Part shown: positions 47,763-56,477 of the stretch, piece after piece | Layout of the letters: the number at the start of each line of letters is the position of its first letter | How positions within the stretch are numbered: position 1 is the first letter of the stretch | Program-made: the position numbers and the translations under genes | The notes under the pieces: generated by a model | Database searches by the model: none | The model's input: the letters and a program-made list of their open reading frames with translations, nothing else | Told to the model about the DNA's origin: nothing | NCBI GenBank assembly: GCA_963738665.1 | Contig: CAVTXL010000002.1 | Location: 868,001 to 932,000, forward strand | DNA length: 64,000 nucleotides | DNA from: JABDGM01 sp963738665 | GTDB lineage: Bacteria; Planctomycetota; Planctomycetia; Pirellulales; Lacipirellulaceae | Reading direction: 5' to 3'

Positions 47763-47853
47763 GCCTAACGACGGCGGTAACGGGGCCGCCGCCAGAAGTC
47801 TTTGAATTCAAAACCCGCGTCATCGGCGGCTCCCGTTCACCGCTTGGTTCGCC
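47763..47853 (-). other. attC site of the NPYQAP cassette
   Basis: GCCTAAC to GTTCGCC on the plus strand, 91 bases. GGCGGTAACGGGGCCGCCG pairs with the opposite arm read in reverse (GCGGTGAACGGGAGCCGCCG) with one extra G, an extrahelical base of the kind IntI reads. The best-formed attC in the window. Confidence 0.8.
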
Positions 47854-47865
47854 GACGTGGTAGTG

Positions 47866-48405
47866 TCACGCAACAGTTTGTATGCGTGCGAGGAATTCCT
47901 TGGAGCATCCCGATATCCAGAACTCGCCCTTGCGATGCTTCGTAATTGCGAGTGGCGAGTTGCCAATGAACAACGAAACGACAGCAACCAAGAACAGGAT
48001 GAATACGGTAATTACGACAGCAATGTTGTCAATTGCAGCCGTAAAGGGCAACGCGAAAAACAAGAGGATCACAGCAATGACTTTGAAGACGCGGCGATTT
48101 CTGTATTTTTTCCGAATGTCAGGCGAGAGCCCGAACGAAATCGTGCAATGTTTGCGGACGATAAAATAGATCAGTATGAGCAATAAGCCGCTAAGAAGGA
48201 TCAGCAATCCGACGATCGGCGGGCACCAGCTTAACCGTCGTTGCTGGATGTCCTGTGGCTGCACCGCTCTGTTTGTCTTTACGCAAAACGATGGAAGGGC
48301 AGTGCCGGAAGTTACAACAAGGTATTTGTCCTCAACGCGTACCTTCGTGGGCGGAAGCGCAGCGGATGGGGCCGCTGATGGAGCTTGGTACGGGTTTTGA
48401 TCCAT
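47866..48405 (-). CDS. integron cassette: membrane protein with NPYQAP start
   Basis: 179 aa. MDQNPYQAPSAAPSAALPPT, then KVRVEDKYLVVTSGTALPSF CVKT with QRRLSW, and two pairs of helices (IVGLLILLSGLLLILIYFIV, VFKVIAVILLFFALPF, AVVITVFILFLVAVVSLFI). The start is the same family motif as the last cassette. The frame is also open upstream through attC into the previous cassette. Confidence 0.7.
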   Translation of the reverse strand: MDQNPYQAPSAAPSAALPPTKVRVEDKYLVVTSGTALPSFCVKTNRAVQPQDIQQRRLSWCPPIVGLLILLSGLLLILIYFIVRKHCTISFGLSPDIRKKYRNRRVFKVIAVILLFFALPFTAAIDNIAVVITVFILFLVAVVSLFIGNSPLAITKHRKGEFWISGCSKEFLARIQTVA

Positions 48406-48430
48406 GTGCGTGTCTCTGCGAGTTGTAGTC

Positions 48431-48530
48431 GGCGAACGTTGCCTGCGCAGCCGCGAGCGGCGGGCCGAAGTGTACCGCGCTCGCGAGACGGGTCGCCCCG
48501 CCGCTCGTCGGCTGCAGCGGCGTGTTAGGT
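48431..48530 (-). other. attC site between cassettes 3 and 4
   Basis: GGCGAAC to GTTAGGT, 100 bases. AGCCGCGAGCGGCGGG pairs with CCCGCCGCTCGTCGGCT with one mismatch. The reverse frame gives RHLTRRCSRR, the usual peptide of translated attC sites. Confidence 0.75.
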
Positions 48531-48906
48531 GCCGCGCCTGCGCAACGCCGTGCAGCAACTCGCCGAACTGCGCTACCGCAGGATCAATGTTGGGATCGCC
48601 AAGTCGCAGAATGTCGAGCAGCGGGTTCTGAGGTGAGTGCACTCTCCAGACTGGTTCAACGGCTCGACCAATTCGACCGACGACTCCATCGTCGTTCGGT
48701 GCGACGGCCAAACCCAGATGCGGCTTGTCGCCACCGATGCTCACCCAGAACCAGTAGACCGTCGTCGTGCCGGTGCCAGCCAGGACCGCCCGAATCGCAC
48801 CGATCGCCTGAGCCGTCGGCCGCGATGCTGGCTTCCCGATTTCGATCGGTGTCGGCTCGGTGACCTCGTAACCGTGATCGCTGATCCGCTTGATCCGGGG
48901 GTCCAT
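48531..48906 (-). CDS. integron cassette: unknown protein without a stop codon of its own
   Basis: Starts MDPRIKRISDHGYEVTEPTP, 8 bases after the previous attC. Body: IGAIRAVLAGTGTTTVYWFW, VSIGGDKPHLGLAVAPNDDG, GRAVEPVW, DPAVAQFGELLHGVAQA. No stop occurs before the attC; the frame continues through it and into the NPYQAP gene. The VxxGxxPHLGLAV segment resembles SseB-type proteins, but not firmly. About 125 residues within the cassette. Confidence 0.55.
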
Positions 48907-48913
48907 TTCGTGC

Positions 48914-49039
48914 ACCTAACGACCAAGCTCAGCGACCGCCGCCGGAGTGCCGGTCGGCTGCAACAAGGCGCGGACAAATTACCGGAACCGTTCGACTGCC
49001 CAGCGGGGCGGCGGTCCGCTGCAAACGCCCTGGTTAGGC
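48914..49039 (-). other. attC site of cassette 2
   Basis: ACCTAAC to GTTAGGC, 126 bases. AGCGACCGCCGCC pairs with GGCGGCGGTCCGCT, leaving one extrahelical base. It includes the TAA stop of the 113-residue gene. Confidence 0.75.
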
Positions 49040-49375
49040 GGCTGGCTCTCGTTTGTCATCTTTGTGTTCTCCATCCGACAATGGCTTCCTCTGCTCCAGC
49101 ATGACCAACAATCTGTGCATGGCGTAAAGATACATCGCTGGGAAGGCAACGCCGAAAAATAGGATGGGCCATGCTGCCCCAAGCAAGGCAAGCAGAACAA
49201 GCTCGCGACTATCCTGAAAGCCATCAATTTTTTGTAGCAGCCAATACGAAGCGAACAGTCCAAACGAAACGAAACAGATATGGATAAACACCCAGATGAA
49301 GACGCGCCACTTCGTCTTGGCCACCCACTCAGACCAACCAACTGGGTCGCTCCATATTGGTGTAATCCATTTCAT
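49034..49375 (-). CDS. integron cassette: 113-residue membrane protein
   Basis: MKWITPIWSDPVGWSEWVAK, then two helices (VFIWVFIHICFVSFGLFASY and LVLLALLGAAWPILFFGVAF) and a charged end RKPLSDGEHKDDKREPAA. The ATG is only 11 bases after the upstream attC boundary and the stop is inside the downstream attC, so the gene fills its cassette exactly. Function unknown. Confidence 0.75.
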   Translation of the reverse strand: MKWITPIWSDPVGWSEWVAKTKWRVFIWVFIHICFVSFGLFASYWLLQKIDGFQDSRELVLLALLGAAWPILFFGVAFPAMYLYAMHRLLVMLEQRKPLSDGEHKDDKREPAA

Positions 49376-49386
49376 AGCGATAAGCC

Positions 49387-49481
49387 GCCTAACGACCCAA
49401 GCTCAGCGACGGCGGCCACGAGGCGCTCGATTGCAACCGCGACAGTCCGCCGCCAGTTCAGCGGGCATGCATGTGTTAGGC
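49387..49481 (-). other. attC site of cassette 1
   Basis: GCCTAAC to GTTAGGC, 95 bases, with CGGCGG and CCGCCG arms. The GAYCCAAGCTCAGCGAC beginning resembles the attC at 48914, so the two share ancestry. Confidence 0.75.
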
Positions 49482-49498
49482 GGCATCATTTGCGATAC

Positions 49499-50069
49499 TC
49501 ATCTCCCGTCAAGAATGTGCGAAGGACAGCTTCTTGCCGAGGTCAACACGCTGGACGGTGAATACGTATTATTTGTGCCCGGTATCTGCTCGCAGCCCAC
49601 CACTTGGAATTCGGCATCTCTTTTCGCCTCCGTCGCGGTCAGACAGGCCGACCTGCCACAGCGAGATCGGCAGTAGTCCACGACTTGAGCAACTTGCCGC
49701 CGAGATGAAAAGTGAGCTCCACTTGCTTGTCTGGCGAAGTCGGCGTGTCCTTGTGTCGGGCCAGCACTGCCACTTTGCCTGCGATGGACTCCACCCCAGC
49801 ACTACGACCGTGTTTGGAATACCAATCGTAGTGATCCACCAACTCAGTCACGGTCCCTCTTAACCAGATAGATGTCCGTAAAACCGGCAGAACCTGCGGT
49901 GTCCTGAGGAATACAGCGGGCGTAAAAAACGCCTGGATTCATCTGGCACCGCTGACTGCGACATACGTGGAACCGATCGCCTGCGTCTTTCGAGGAAAAT
50001 GCTGATCGCAGACTGGTCAATGCGATCAAGGCAAAGAATCAGGACAACGGTGAGTATCTTCATGTTCAT
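49499..50069 (-). CDS. integron cassette: secreted protein of unknown function (about three frameshifts)
   Basis: MNMKILTVVLIL, a slip near 50,033, FALIALTSLRSA (signal peptide), SSKDAGDRFHVCRSQRCQMN P, TAGSAGFTDIYLVKRD, a slip near 49,857, ELVDHYDWYSKHGRSAGVES I, VELTFHLGGKLLKSWTTADL, a slip near 49,645, CLTATEAKRDAEFQVVGCEQ. About 190 residues in total. First cassette after attI, thus the most recent insertion by the usual model. Frameshifts may be sequence errors or decay. Confidence 0.5.
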
Positions 50070-50106
50070 TTAGACGGCCTTCGCGACATGTGATGTTCCC
50101 GCTGCC

Positions 50107-50164
50107 GGCTAACAAGAATTCTACGGCGCAGCGCCGTATAGTGCTTGACAGGCAGACGTTATAT
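50107..50164. other. candidate attI recombination site
   Basis: Between intI and the first cassette. GGCTAAC (50107) is the boundary on the cassette side (GTTAGCC in cassette sense), GTTATAT lies at 50158. Inside is a 17-base palindrome TACGGCGCAGCGCCGTA (50122-50138). It does not fold like an attC, as expected for attI. Position is the main argument. Confidence 0.45.
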
Positions 50165-50172
50165 GGTATACA
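50145..50172 (+). promoter_or_regulatory. candidate intI promoter
   Basis: TTGACA (50145), 16-base spacer, TATACA (50167), 50 bases before the intI ATG. TGTCATGACA, a perfect palindrome, overlaps the start codon (50219-50228) and could be an operator. Confidence 0.45.
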
Positions 50173-50177
50173 GCCGT

Positions 50178-50207
50178 ATATAACACGACCGCCGCCCTCC
50201 GTATCAA
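50178..50207 (-). promoter_or_regulatory. candidate cassette promoter (Pc)
   Basis: On the minus strand TTGATA, 18-base spacer, TTATAT, pointing from the intI leader through attI into the cassettes, the classical position of Pc. Confidence 0.4.
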
Positions 50208-50222
50208 CCCGGAACGCCTGTC

Positions 50223-51320
50223 ATGACAACAGCTTATCGCTGGCCAGCGATTTCCGCAACCACTTGTGAAGGCGGCGCTGCGCCGTATAGTCCCCCGATT
50301 TCGTGCGATACACAGCAGGATTTGACTCGCGGAGGGCGGAAGCTCCTCGATCGATTTCGCGACAAAATGCGTGCATTGCACTACGCCTTGGCGACTGAGA
50401 AAGCCTACCGGCATTGGATACTTGAGTTCCTTTGCTTTCATCGCGCTGGCCGCGAGTGGAGACACCCGGCCACGCTGGGCAAGCTGGAAATCGAGGCCTT
50501 TCTCACCCACCTGGCGACCCAACGGAAAGTCTCGGCGAAGACGCAGAATCAGGCCTTCTCGGCCGTCCTGTTCCTGTACAAGCAGGTTCTCGGGATGGAG
50601 TTGCCACCGATTGACGCCCTCCGCGCCAAAGAGAGCCGTCGCTTACCCGTTGTTTTGTCGCGGCAGGAGGTTCAGCGCCTGATTGCACATGTTGAGGGAT
50701 GCGGCGGGGTTTGCCGGTTAATGGTCGAACTGACGTATGGCGCGGGACTGCGGCTACTCGAATGCTGCCGGTTAAGAGTTAAGGACGTCGACTTCGACCG
50801 ACGGCAGTTGACCGTGCGAGAGGGCAAGGGCGACAAGGATCGCAGCGCTCCACTCCCTGATCGATGCGCTCAGAACTTGCGAATTCAGATGGCGAGAGTC
50901 CGCACGCAGCACTCAGCGGACCTGGAGCGCGGTTTGGGGTACGCGGACTTGCCGTATGCGCTGCGCAGGAAATATCCCAACGCGGAGAGGGAGCTGGCAT
51001 GGCAATATGTCTTCTTTTCGGGGAAGCTCTGCCGGGACCCCCGCTACCCGGAGGGGCCTTTGTACCGACATCATCTCCACGAGAGCGTGCTGCAACGCGC
51101 CGTAAAGCGGGCCGTAAATCAGGCCGGTCTGACGAAGCGAGCAACTTGTCACACACTCCGACACAGCTTCGCCACGCACCTTCTGGAGTCCGGCGCCGAC
51201 ATCCGGACCGTGCAAGAGTTGCTTGGCCACAAAGACGTTTCGACCACGATGATCTACACGCACGTGCTTCAACGAGGTGCGTGTGGGGTACGAAGCCCGC
51301 TGGACGCCTTGGCGGGGTGA
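50223..51320 (+). CDS. intI: integron integrase IntI (tyrosine recombinase)
   Basis: 365 aa. SAM-like N-domain (KLLDRFRDKMRALHYALATE KAYRHWI, then FLTHLATQRKVSAKTQNQAF), catalytic domain with Arg in ELTYGAGLRLLECCRLRVKD, Lys in GKGDKDR, HTLRHSFATHLLESGADIRT (H-x-x-R), LGHKDVSTT and nucleophile Tyr in MIYTHV, end GVRSPLD. LPYALRRKYPNAERELAWQY VFFS is the extra helix region that separates IntI from XerC/D. Points away from the cassettes. The first 35 residues are not conserved in the family, so the true start may be downstream, for example near 50,340. Appears intact and potentially active. Confidence 0.93.
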   Translation: MTTAYRWPAISATTCEGGAAPYSPPISCDTQQDLTRGGRKLLDRFRDKMRALHYALATEKAYRHWILEFLCFHRAGREWRHPATLGKLEIEAFLTHLATQRKVSAKTQNQAFSAVLFLYKQVLGMELPPIDALRAKESRRLPVVLSRQEVQRLIAHVEGCGGVCRLMVELTYGAGLRLLECCRLRVKDVDFDRRQLTVREGKGDKDRSAPLPDRCAQNLRIQMARVRTQHSADLERGLGYADLPYALRRKYPNAERELAWQYVFFSGKLCRDPRYPEGPLYRHHLHESVLQRAVKRAVNQAGLTKRATCHTLRHSFATHLLESGADIRTVQELLGHKDVSTTMIYTHVLQRGACGVRSPLDALAG

Positions 51321-51844
51321 TTTTATGCCGAACCGGGGGGGTGCATTGGGGCCACGCATCTTGGCACGCTGGGGGCGGACTGGGGATACCCAACTCTCAG
51401 ACCTCTTACCGGGAAGAGCCTCAGGCAGCCACAATTGCGCGATCTCAACGCCCCGCGCCGCCCCAACCATCCCAGCGATCACCCGTCCTGCTCCCCGCTC
51501 CCCTGCTCCCCGCTTCTCTGGCTCTTGACTCTCAACTCTTGACTCTCAACTCCTGACTCTTGACCCTTCCCACCCTGGCCGAAAACGCTACTATACAAAC
51601 GAACAAAAACCTGCTAAGCTCAGCAGTGCCCGTCGCTCTTTGACAACCGATCTGAATGCTTCCGTCGCAAAACCCGCGGCCAGCGCTCGCGACGTGCGCC
51701 CACAGCAACACGCAGCCAGCGATCGATTTTACCCCCCCGGAAGAGTGAAGATGGCCAAAACTCAGTGGGGGAGTTTTGGACACCTTCGCTGAAACTTCGC
51801 ATCGTTTGTTGGTCCGGCGATGCGGCCGGCAATAGAACCGGCGC
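51321..51844. other. intergenic between intI and cdsA with short repeats and a hairpin
   Basis: Two exact and one variant copies of CTCTTGACTCTCAA (51522, 51536, 51550) follow a pyrimidine-rich run. CCAAAACTC/GAGTTTTGG (51755-51763/51771-51779) is a 9-bp hairpin that could end transcription from either side. No gene seen. Confidence 0.55.
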
Positions 51845-52780
51845 TTACTCCAGCAGCATCCGCGTGATCTGATAAAACACCGGCGCGGCGAAGCAGATGG
51901 CGTCGATGCGGTCGAGCACGCCGCCATGGCCTTCCACCAGCGTGCCGTAATCGCGCACTCCGCGGTCGCGTTTGATGGCCGACATCGTCATCGCCCCGGC
52001 GAAGCCCATGATGGCGATCACCATCGACATGAAGGCCGCCTGCCAGATGTAGCGGTAGGGAGTCGCCCAAAAGAATGCCATGCCCACCAGGGCCGTGCTG
52101 GCCGAGCCGCCCACGAGGCCTTCCCAGGTGCGGGCGGCGTTGATCGTGGGGGCGATCACGTGCTGCCCGTAAAGCTGGCTCCAGATGAATTGGAACGCCT
52201 CGGAGAGCAGGGCCATTGTCACGAAGAAGAACAGCAGTCGCGCGTGTCCGCCTTCCTTGACGCCCGGCATGTAGAGCAAGGCTGGCGCAAAGCTGAGGCA
52301 GTACACGCAGATCAACAGGCCCGATTGAATCTTGGCGACCCGTTCCAGGAACCGCTTCGCGTCGCCGGCCAGGGCTACTCGGGCCGGAATGAACAAAAAC
52401 GCGAACACGGGAATCAGGATGCTGTAGAAATCATATTTGTCGGCCGCGACCAGGATGAACTGCAGCGGCGTGAACAAAAAGAACATCCAGAACAGCGCCC
52501 GGTGATCGCCCAAACGCGTCGGCGTCAGCGTGATGAATTCGCGGAGGGCCCAGAAGCTCATCAAGCCGAACAAGAGCACCGTCCAGCCGGGCGGAAACAG
52601 AAACGCGATCGCCAAGAGCGAGCAAATAATCCACCACGCGCGGACGCGGCGGTTGAACGTGTCGACCGCGGCCGCGTTGAGGCCCAGATGGGGCTGACGC
52701 TTGACGACCTGGCCGACCACCGTCGCGACGGTGAGCAGCCCGACCACAACGCCCAACAGTGCCCAATCTTGACCATTCAT
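51845..52780 (-). CDS. cdsA: phosphatidate cytidylyltransferase
   Basis: 311 aa, about eight membrane helices. Makes CDP-diacylglycerol from phosphatidate and CTP. Signature near the C-terminus: MSAIKRDRGVRDYGTLVEGH, then GGVLDRID, and NAARTWEGLVGGS before it. The ATG follows the stop of plsC immediately, so the two are co-transcribed steps of phospholipid synthesis. Confidence 0.92.
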   Translation of the reverse strand: MNGQDWALLGVVVGLLTVATVVGQVVKRQPHLGLNAAAVDTFNRRVRAWWIICSLLAIAFLFPPGWTVLLFGLMSFWALREFITLTPTRLGDHRALFWMFFLFTPLQFILVAADKYDFYSILIPVFAFLFIPARVALAGDAKRFLERVAKIQSGLLICVYCLSFAPALLYMPGVKEGGHARLLFFFVTMALLSEAFQFIWSQLYGQHVIAPTINAARTWEGLVGGSASTALVGMAFFWATPYRYIWQAAFMSMVIAIMGFAGAMTMSAIKRDRGVRDYGTLVEGHGGVLDRIDAICFAAPVFYQITRMLLE

Positions 52781-53385
52781 CTATTCGACTTCCTTCAGCC
52801 GCAACACCGCCTGCCGGCGCGGGCCAGAAACTCGAGCTTCGATTCGCCGGCTTCCAGCCACATGGGTGGCCCGAACGTGATACACGACAGCAGCGGCACC
52901 GGTAGGAACTCGCCTCGCGGCAGGACGCGGTTCATGTTGTCGATGTACACGGGAACGAGCTCGAGATCGGGCCGTTTCTTGCCCAGATAGTATAGCCCGC
53001 TCTTGAATTCGCCGACGCCCTCGCCGCTGGAGCGGCCCCCTTCGGGGAAAATGATCAGCGAGTGGGTGCTGCCAATCTCCCGCAGCATGACGTCGACCGG
53101 GCTCTGGTGGACCTTGATCTCTTTGCGATCGACCAACAGGGCGTTGTACGTTTTGGCGAGCGAACGGCGGACGCGGCCGCGTTCCCAGTAGTCTTTTGCC
53201 GCGACGGGCCTCGTCAGCCGGCGGACTTCGTGGGGCAGGGCCGACCACACCAGGATCACGTCGAGGTGGCTGGTGTGATTGGCGAAATAGACGCGTTGGC
53301 AGGTGTCGGGCTGCGAATCGATCCAGCGCACGCTCGCCCCGCTCAGGAAGCGGGCCAGGGTCGTCAGTAGCAACTCGGTGAGCAT
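52781..53385 (-). CDS. plsC: 1-acyl-sn-glycerol-3-phosphate acyltransferase (one frameshift at the end)
   Basis: About 200 aa. Motif I NHTSHLDVILVWS (catalytic HxxxxD), motif III-like FPEGGRSSGEG, and VPVYIDNMNRVLPRGEF. In the plain frame it ends early at 52795; after a slip near 52,815 it reads ARQAVLRLKEVE and stops next to the cdsA ATG, which fits better. Makes phosphatidate, the substrate of CdsA. Confidence 0.88.
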
Positions 53386-53427
53386 GGGCGAACGGGAAGC
53401 GAATCGATCATGATACGTAGTTGGGCG

Positions 53428-54612
53428 TCAGTTGTCAGTGTTCCGGTCGCCGCTGTCAATTGTAGTCAGTTGAAGAGCCGGCACGCCTCGCGGCGCTCCG
53501 CTTTGCCGTTTAGCTCGCACCTTTTGGCGAAAGAGCCACTTAATCAAGCACTCGTATCCGCGGACCATTTGGTCGAGCGAGTAGCGCTCGATGACTCTTC
53601 GCCGGCCGGCGTCGCCCATGGCCTGGCGTTGCAGCGGCTTGTTGAGCAACTCGACAAGGTGTGGGACGAAGCGGCCGGCGTCGCCAGGCGGCACCAGACG
53701 GCCGCTGACGCGGTCTTCGACGACTTCGTAGATCGAACCGACGTTCGTTGCGACGACCGGCCGGCCGACGCTCATCGCTTCCAATATCGAAACCGGGTTG
53801 GCTTCGTTGTGCGACGTCAAAGCGAAGACGTCGCTCGCCGTGAGGATGCGCGGAATATCGTCCCGCGAGCCGAGGAAGTGCACGGCCGACTCTAAACCGC
53901 GCTCGCGGGCATTCAGTTCGAGCGCAGAACGGCACGGGCCGTCGCCGACGACGATAAATCGAGTCTCGGGCAATTCTCGCCGCACGCGCGACGCCACATC
54001 TAGAAACAACTCGTGATTCTTCTCCGGCCGCAGCGCGGCGACGATCGTGACGACTGGGGCCGTGGGCGCGATGCCCAGCTCGCGGCGGATCGCCTCAGCG
54101 TCCGGCACGGGCGCGAAACGCTCGGTGTCGACGCCGTTTGGTATGACGACGACGCGGCTGCGCGGAAATCGCTCCTGTTCAATTAAATGCCGGCCGTGCG
54201 CCGGCGCGACGGCCACGAAGGCATCGGTCAGCGGCGTCAGTAAACGATTCAGCCGGCCGACGCCGTCGGGCCAGCCCGTGCTGTGTAGGGCCGCGATGAC
54301 GACCGGCACCTGGGCCCGCCGCGCGGCCAGGCGTCCCCAGAACATTTTGTCGCCCGCGCCGACGGTCACGATGGCGTCGATCTGCCGCTCGCGAAACAGG
54401 CGTGCAAGGCGCGGCAGGATGCGCAGGTCGTACTTGCCGGCCAGCAAACCGTGATGGACCGGGATCTCGCCGGCCAAGAGCTCGCCCAGCGGACCGGGCC
54501 ATTTCAGACAGCACAACTCCGGCGCAGAGCGCCGCCGGTCGAGCCGGCGGATCAGGTTGACCGTCAGCATCTCGGCCCCGCCGATCGGCATGATCGTTTG
54601 CACGAACATCAC
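53428..54612 (-). CDS. GT4-family glycosyltransferase
   Basis: 394 aa. MFVQTIMPIGGAEML is the acceptor-side start with GGAE; PNGVDTERFAPVPD, VTIVAALRPEKNHELFLDVA, FLGSRDDIPRILTASDVFAL and SHNEANPVSILEAMSVGRPV VATNVG (E-x7-E) form the nucleotide-sugar domain. Retaining transferase, GT-B fold, probably adds a sugar to a lipid-linked exopolysaccharide unit. First gene of the polysaccharide locus. Confidence 0.88.
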   Translation of the reverse strand: MMFVQTIMPIGGAEMLTVNLIRRLDRRRSAPELCCLKWPGPLGELLAGEIPVHHGLLAGKYDLRILPRLARLFRERQIDAIVTVGAGDKMFWGRLAARRAQVPVVIAALHSTGWPDGVGRLNRLLTPLTDAFVAVAPAHGRHLIEQERFPRSRVVVIPNGVDTERFAPVPDAEAIRRELGIAPTAPVVTIVAALRPEKNHELFLDVASRVRRELPETRFIVVGDGPCRSALELNARERGLESAVHFLGSRDDIPRILTASDVFALTSHNEANPVSILEAMSVGRPVVATNVGSIYEVVEDRVSGRLVPPGDAGRFVPHLVELLNKPLQRQAMGDAGRRRVIERYSLDQMVRGYECLIKWLFRQKVRAKRQSGAPRGVPALQLTTIDSGDRNTDN

Positions 54613-54760
54613 GCGCAGCGGCGCGCGGACGTGGTAGTCGCAGACGACGTATAGTCCCTCGACATGTCACGGGCTCGAGCGCAGTCGACGGCAGTCGTTA
54701 TCGCATCCATCTTGCGACCCCCCTTGAAGCGAAGTCGGCCGCACAGCGGCGGCATTGCTT

Positions 54761-54850
54761 AGCCGTGGGCGCGAGCCCACGGACCGAATTTCGAGTCACG
54801 CGGCTCGATCATCGAGTGTGTCACGCCTCCGTGGGCTGGCGCCCACGGCT
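54761..54850. repeat. inverted repeat overlapping the end of the flippase gene
   Basis: AGCCGTGGGCGCGAGCCCACGG (22 bases; arm 54761-54782) and its near complement at 54829-54850. Each arm is itself palindromic (CCGTGGGC/GCCCACGG). The right arm supplies the last codons of the flippase. Looks like a short dispersed palindrome. Confidence 0.6.
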
Positions 54851-56443
54851 GAGTGCTGCCGCCACTTCGTGGCTGGCACGATTGACGCTATGGCCGGCGC
54901 GATTTTTGCCGGCCTTTCCCAAGCGAAGTACAACGAAGTCATGCCACCTGTTCTTTACATCATCTACAAGTCTTCCAATCACTTTGCGTTCCGCATTCGA
55001 CACCAGCGTCCGCGACCACGGCAACGCGGCCAGCAGGGCGACGAGCACGATTGCACTCAACAGCAGCCCGCCCGACAGGGCGGCAAGCGACAGGCTCAGC
55101 CACACGACTCCAAATTGGAGCTTCATCCCGTTGCGGTGGTTGAGGTAATACAAAACCGCGAGGGCTAGCCCGGTCGAGATCGTCGTCGATATCACAGCGC
55201 CGCGGAGGCCCCAGAGGGGAATCAACAGGAAGTTGAGCAGTGTATTGGCGACCAAGCCGCACGCCAGCGGAATCAGGCCCGTTTTCATGCGCTCGGCGCA
55301 CCACAAATACGTCTGGGCGATCAGCACCAGGCCGTACCACGAGCAATAGGTGAGCGTGAAGGGGAGCACGGCCAAGCCGCCGTCGTAGCGACCCTGGAAG
55401 GCGACGTGAAACAGTAACGGGGCCACCCACAGCACGGCCACGCCGGCCGCCAGCGTTGCCAGGGCGGAAAACTTCAACACGATGTTGAGACGCTCGGCGA
55501 CGCGCTCGCGGAGGCCGGCTTCCCAATCGTGGCTGAGGTACGGCAGCACGACGCCGGCCAGCAGATCGGCCAACGACAGGAACAACAGCGGCAATACGCG
55601 GCTGGCGTGATAATGACCGACTTGCACCAGCGCCTCGGCGCTTTCCAGGCCGCTGATATGGATCAACATATAGCGGTCGGTCACGGCGAATAGCTGGCAC
55701 AGCATGTTGGTCAGCCAGACTAGCACGGCGAAGCGAACCAGGGGCGGCCAAAACTGGGCGTGCGGTGGGGCGTCGCCGGGCGGCGCGACCGCGGCCAGGT
55801 TGCGGGCATTCCACACCAGTGCAAAGCTAGCCGACACCATGCAGGCGGCGCCGTAGCCAACGACGATACTCTCGGCGCCGGTTCGCCAACAAATCAAGAG
55901 TCCGAGCGAAATGATGGCAAAAACGAGGCTTTGGCAGAAGTGCATCGTCGACACGATGCGAAATTTTCGCAACGCAGCAAACAGCGCCTCGAGAAAATGG
56001 TGCACGATGACAAATACTAAGCTCGCAATCAGCACAAGCACGAGTTGCTGCTGGTCTGAGCTACCGAACACCAATTCCGAGAATCGCTGCCGACAAACGA
56101 GCAGCAGCGCGACGGCCAGCGTAGTGAGAGCCGCCGTCCAAGCGGAAGCGCGTCGCAAAAAGGCCCGTAGCTGGCCGCGCTGACGGTATCGCTCCAAGTA
56201 ACGACCAAACGAACCGGGCAACCCAATGACCACCAGCGGCGCGGCCAGCAGGAGGAAACTGTAGGCCATGTCCCAGGTGCCAAGCTCTTCCGGCGACAGC
56301 CAGCGGCAAAACAACACGCCGCGGCCGAAGCCGACCGTTCGCTGAATCAGGTTGGCCAGCAACAGCACGGCCACGCTGGCGGCCAGCGAATCGGGCCGAA
56401 AGCCTTGATCGGCAGACGAGGTTGAAGCGGGTATTTGTTGCAT
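54821..56443 (-). CDS. Wzx-like polysaccharide flippase (MATE/MVF superfamily)
   Basis: 540 aa from MQQIPASTSSADQGFRPDSL, about 13 membrane helices. FGRGVLFCRWLSPEELGTWD, LPGSFGRYLERYRQRGQLRA, VTDRYMLIHISGLESAEALV and WCAERMKTGLIPLACGLVAN are typical of the RfbX/Wzx family. Moves lipid-linked sugar units across the inner membrane. Its C-terminal 20 residues come from the inverted repeat. Confidence 0.85.
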   Translation of the reverse strand: MQQIPASTSSADQGFRPDSLAASVAVLLLANLIQRTVGFGRGVLFCRWLSPEELGTWDMAYSFLLLAAPLVVIGLPGSFGRYLERYRQRGQLRAFLRRASAWTAALTTLAVALLLVCRQRFSELVFGSSDQQQLVLVLIASLVFVIVHHFLEALFAALRKFRIVSTMHFCQSLVFAIISLGLLICWRTGAESIVVGYGAACMVSASFALVWNARNLAAVAPPGDAPPHAQFWPPLVRFAVLVWLTNMLCQLFAVTDRYMLIHISGLESAEALVQVGHYHASRVLPLLFLSLADLLAGVVLPYLSHDWEAGLRERVAERLNIVLKFSALATLAAGVAVLWVAPLLFHVAFQGRYDGGLAVLPFTLTYCSWYGLVLIAQTYLWCAERMKTGLIPLACGLVANTLLNFLLIPLWGLRGAVISTTISTGLALAVLYYLNHRNGMKLQFGVVWLSLSLAALSGGLLLSAIVLVALLAALPWSRTLVSNAERKVIGRLVDDVKNRWHDFVVLRLGKAGKNRAGHSVNRASHEVAAALSRGRQPTEA

Positions 56444-56477
56444 GTGTGTGAATAATTCGTCGGCGACGAGACTGCTC

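Noticed and set aside
50218..50232. LexA box (CTG...CAG) at the intI start
   Set aside because: Spacing is one base short of the consensus and the phylum's LexA site is not known to me; kept only as a palindrome.
50779..51482. Minus-strand and second-frame ORFs opposite intI
   Set aside because: Antisense or frame shadows of a conserved tyrosine recombinase.
51522..51563. CRISPR-like tandem units
   Set aside because: Units are adjacent 14-mers without spacers; simple tandem repeats.
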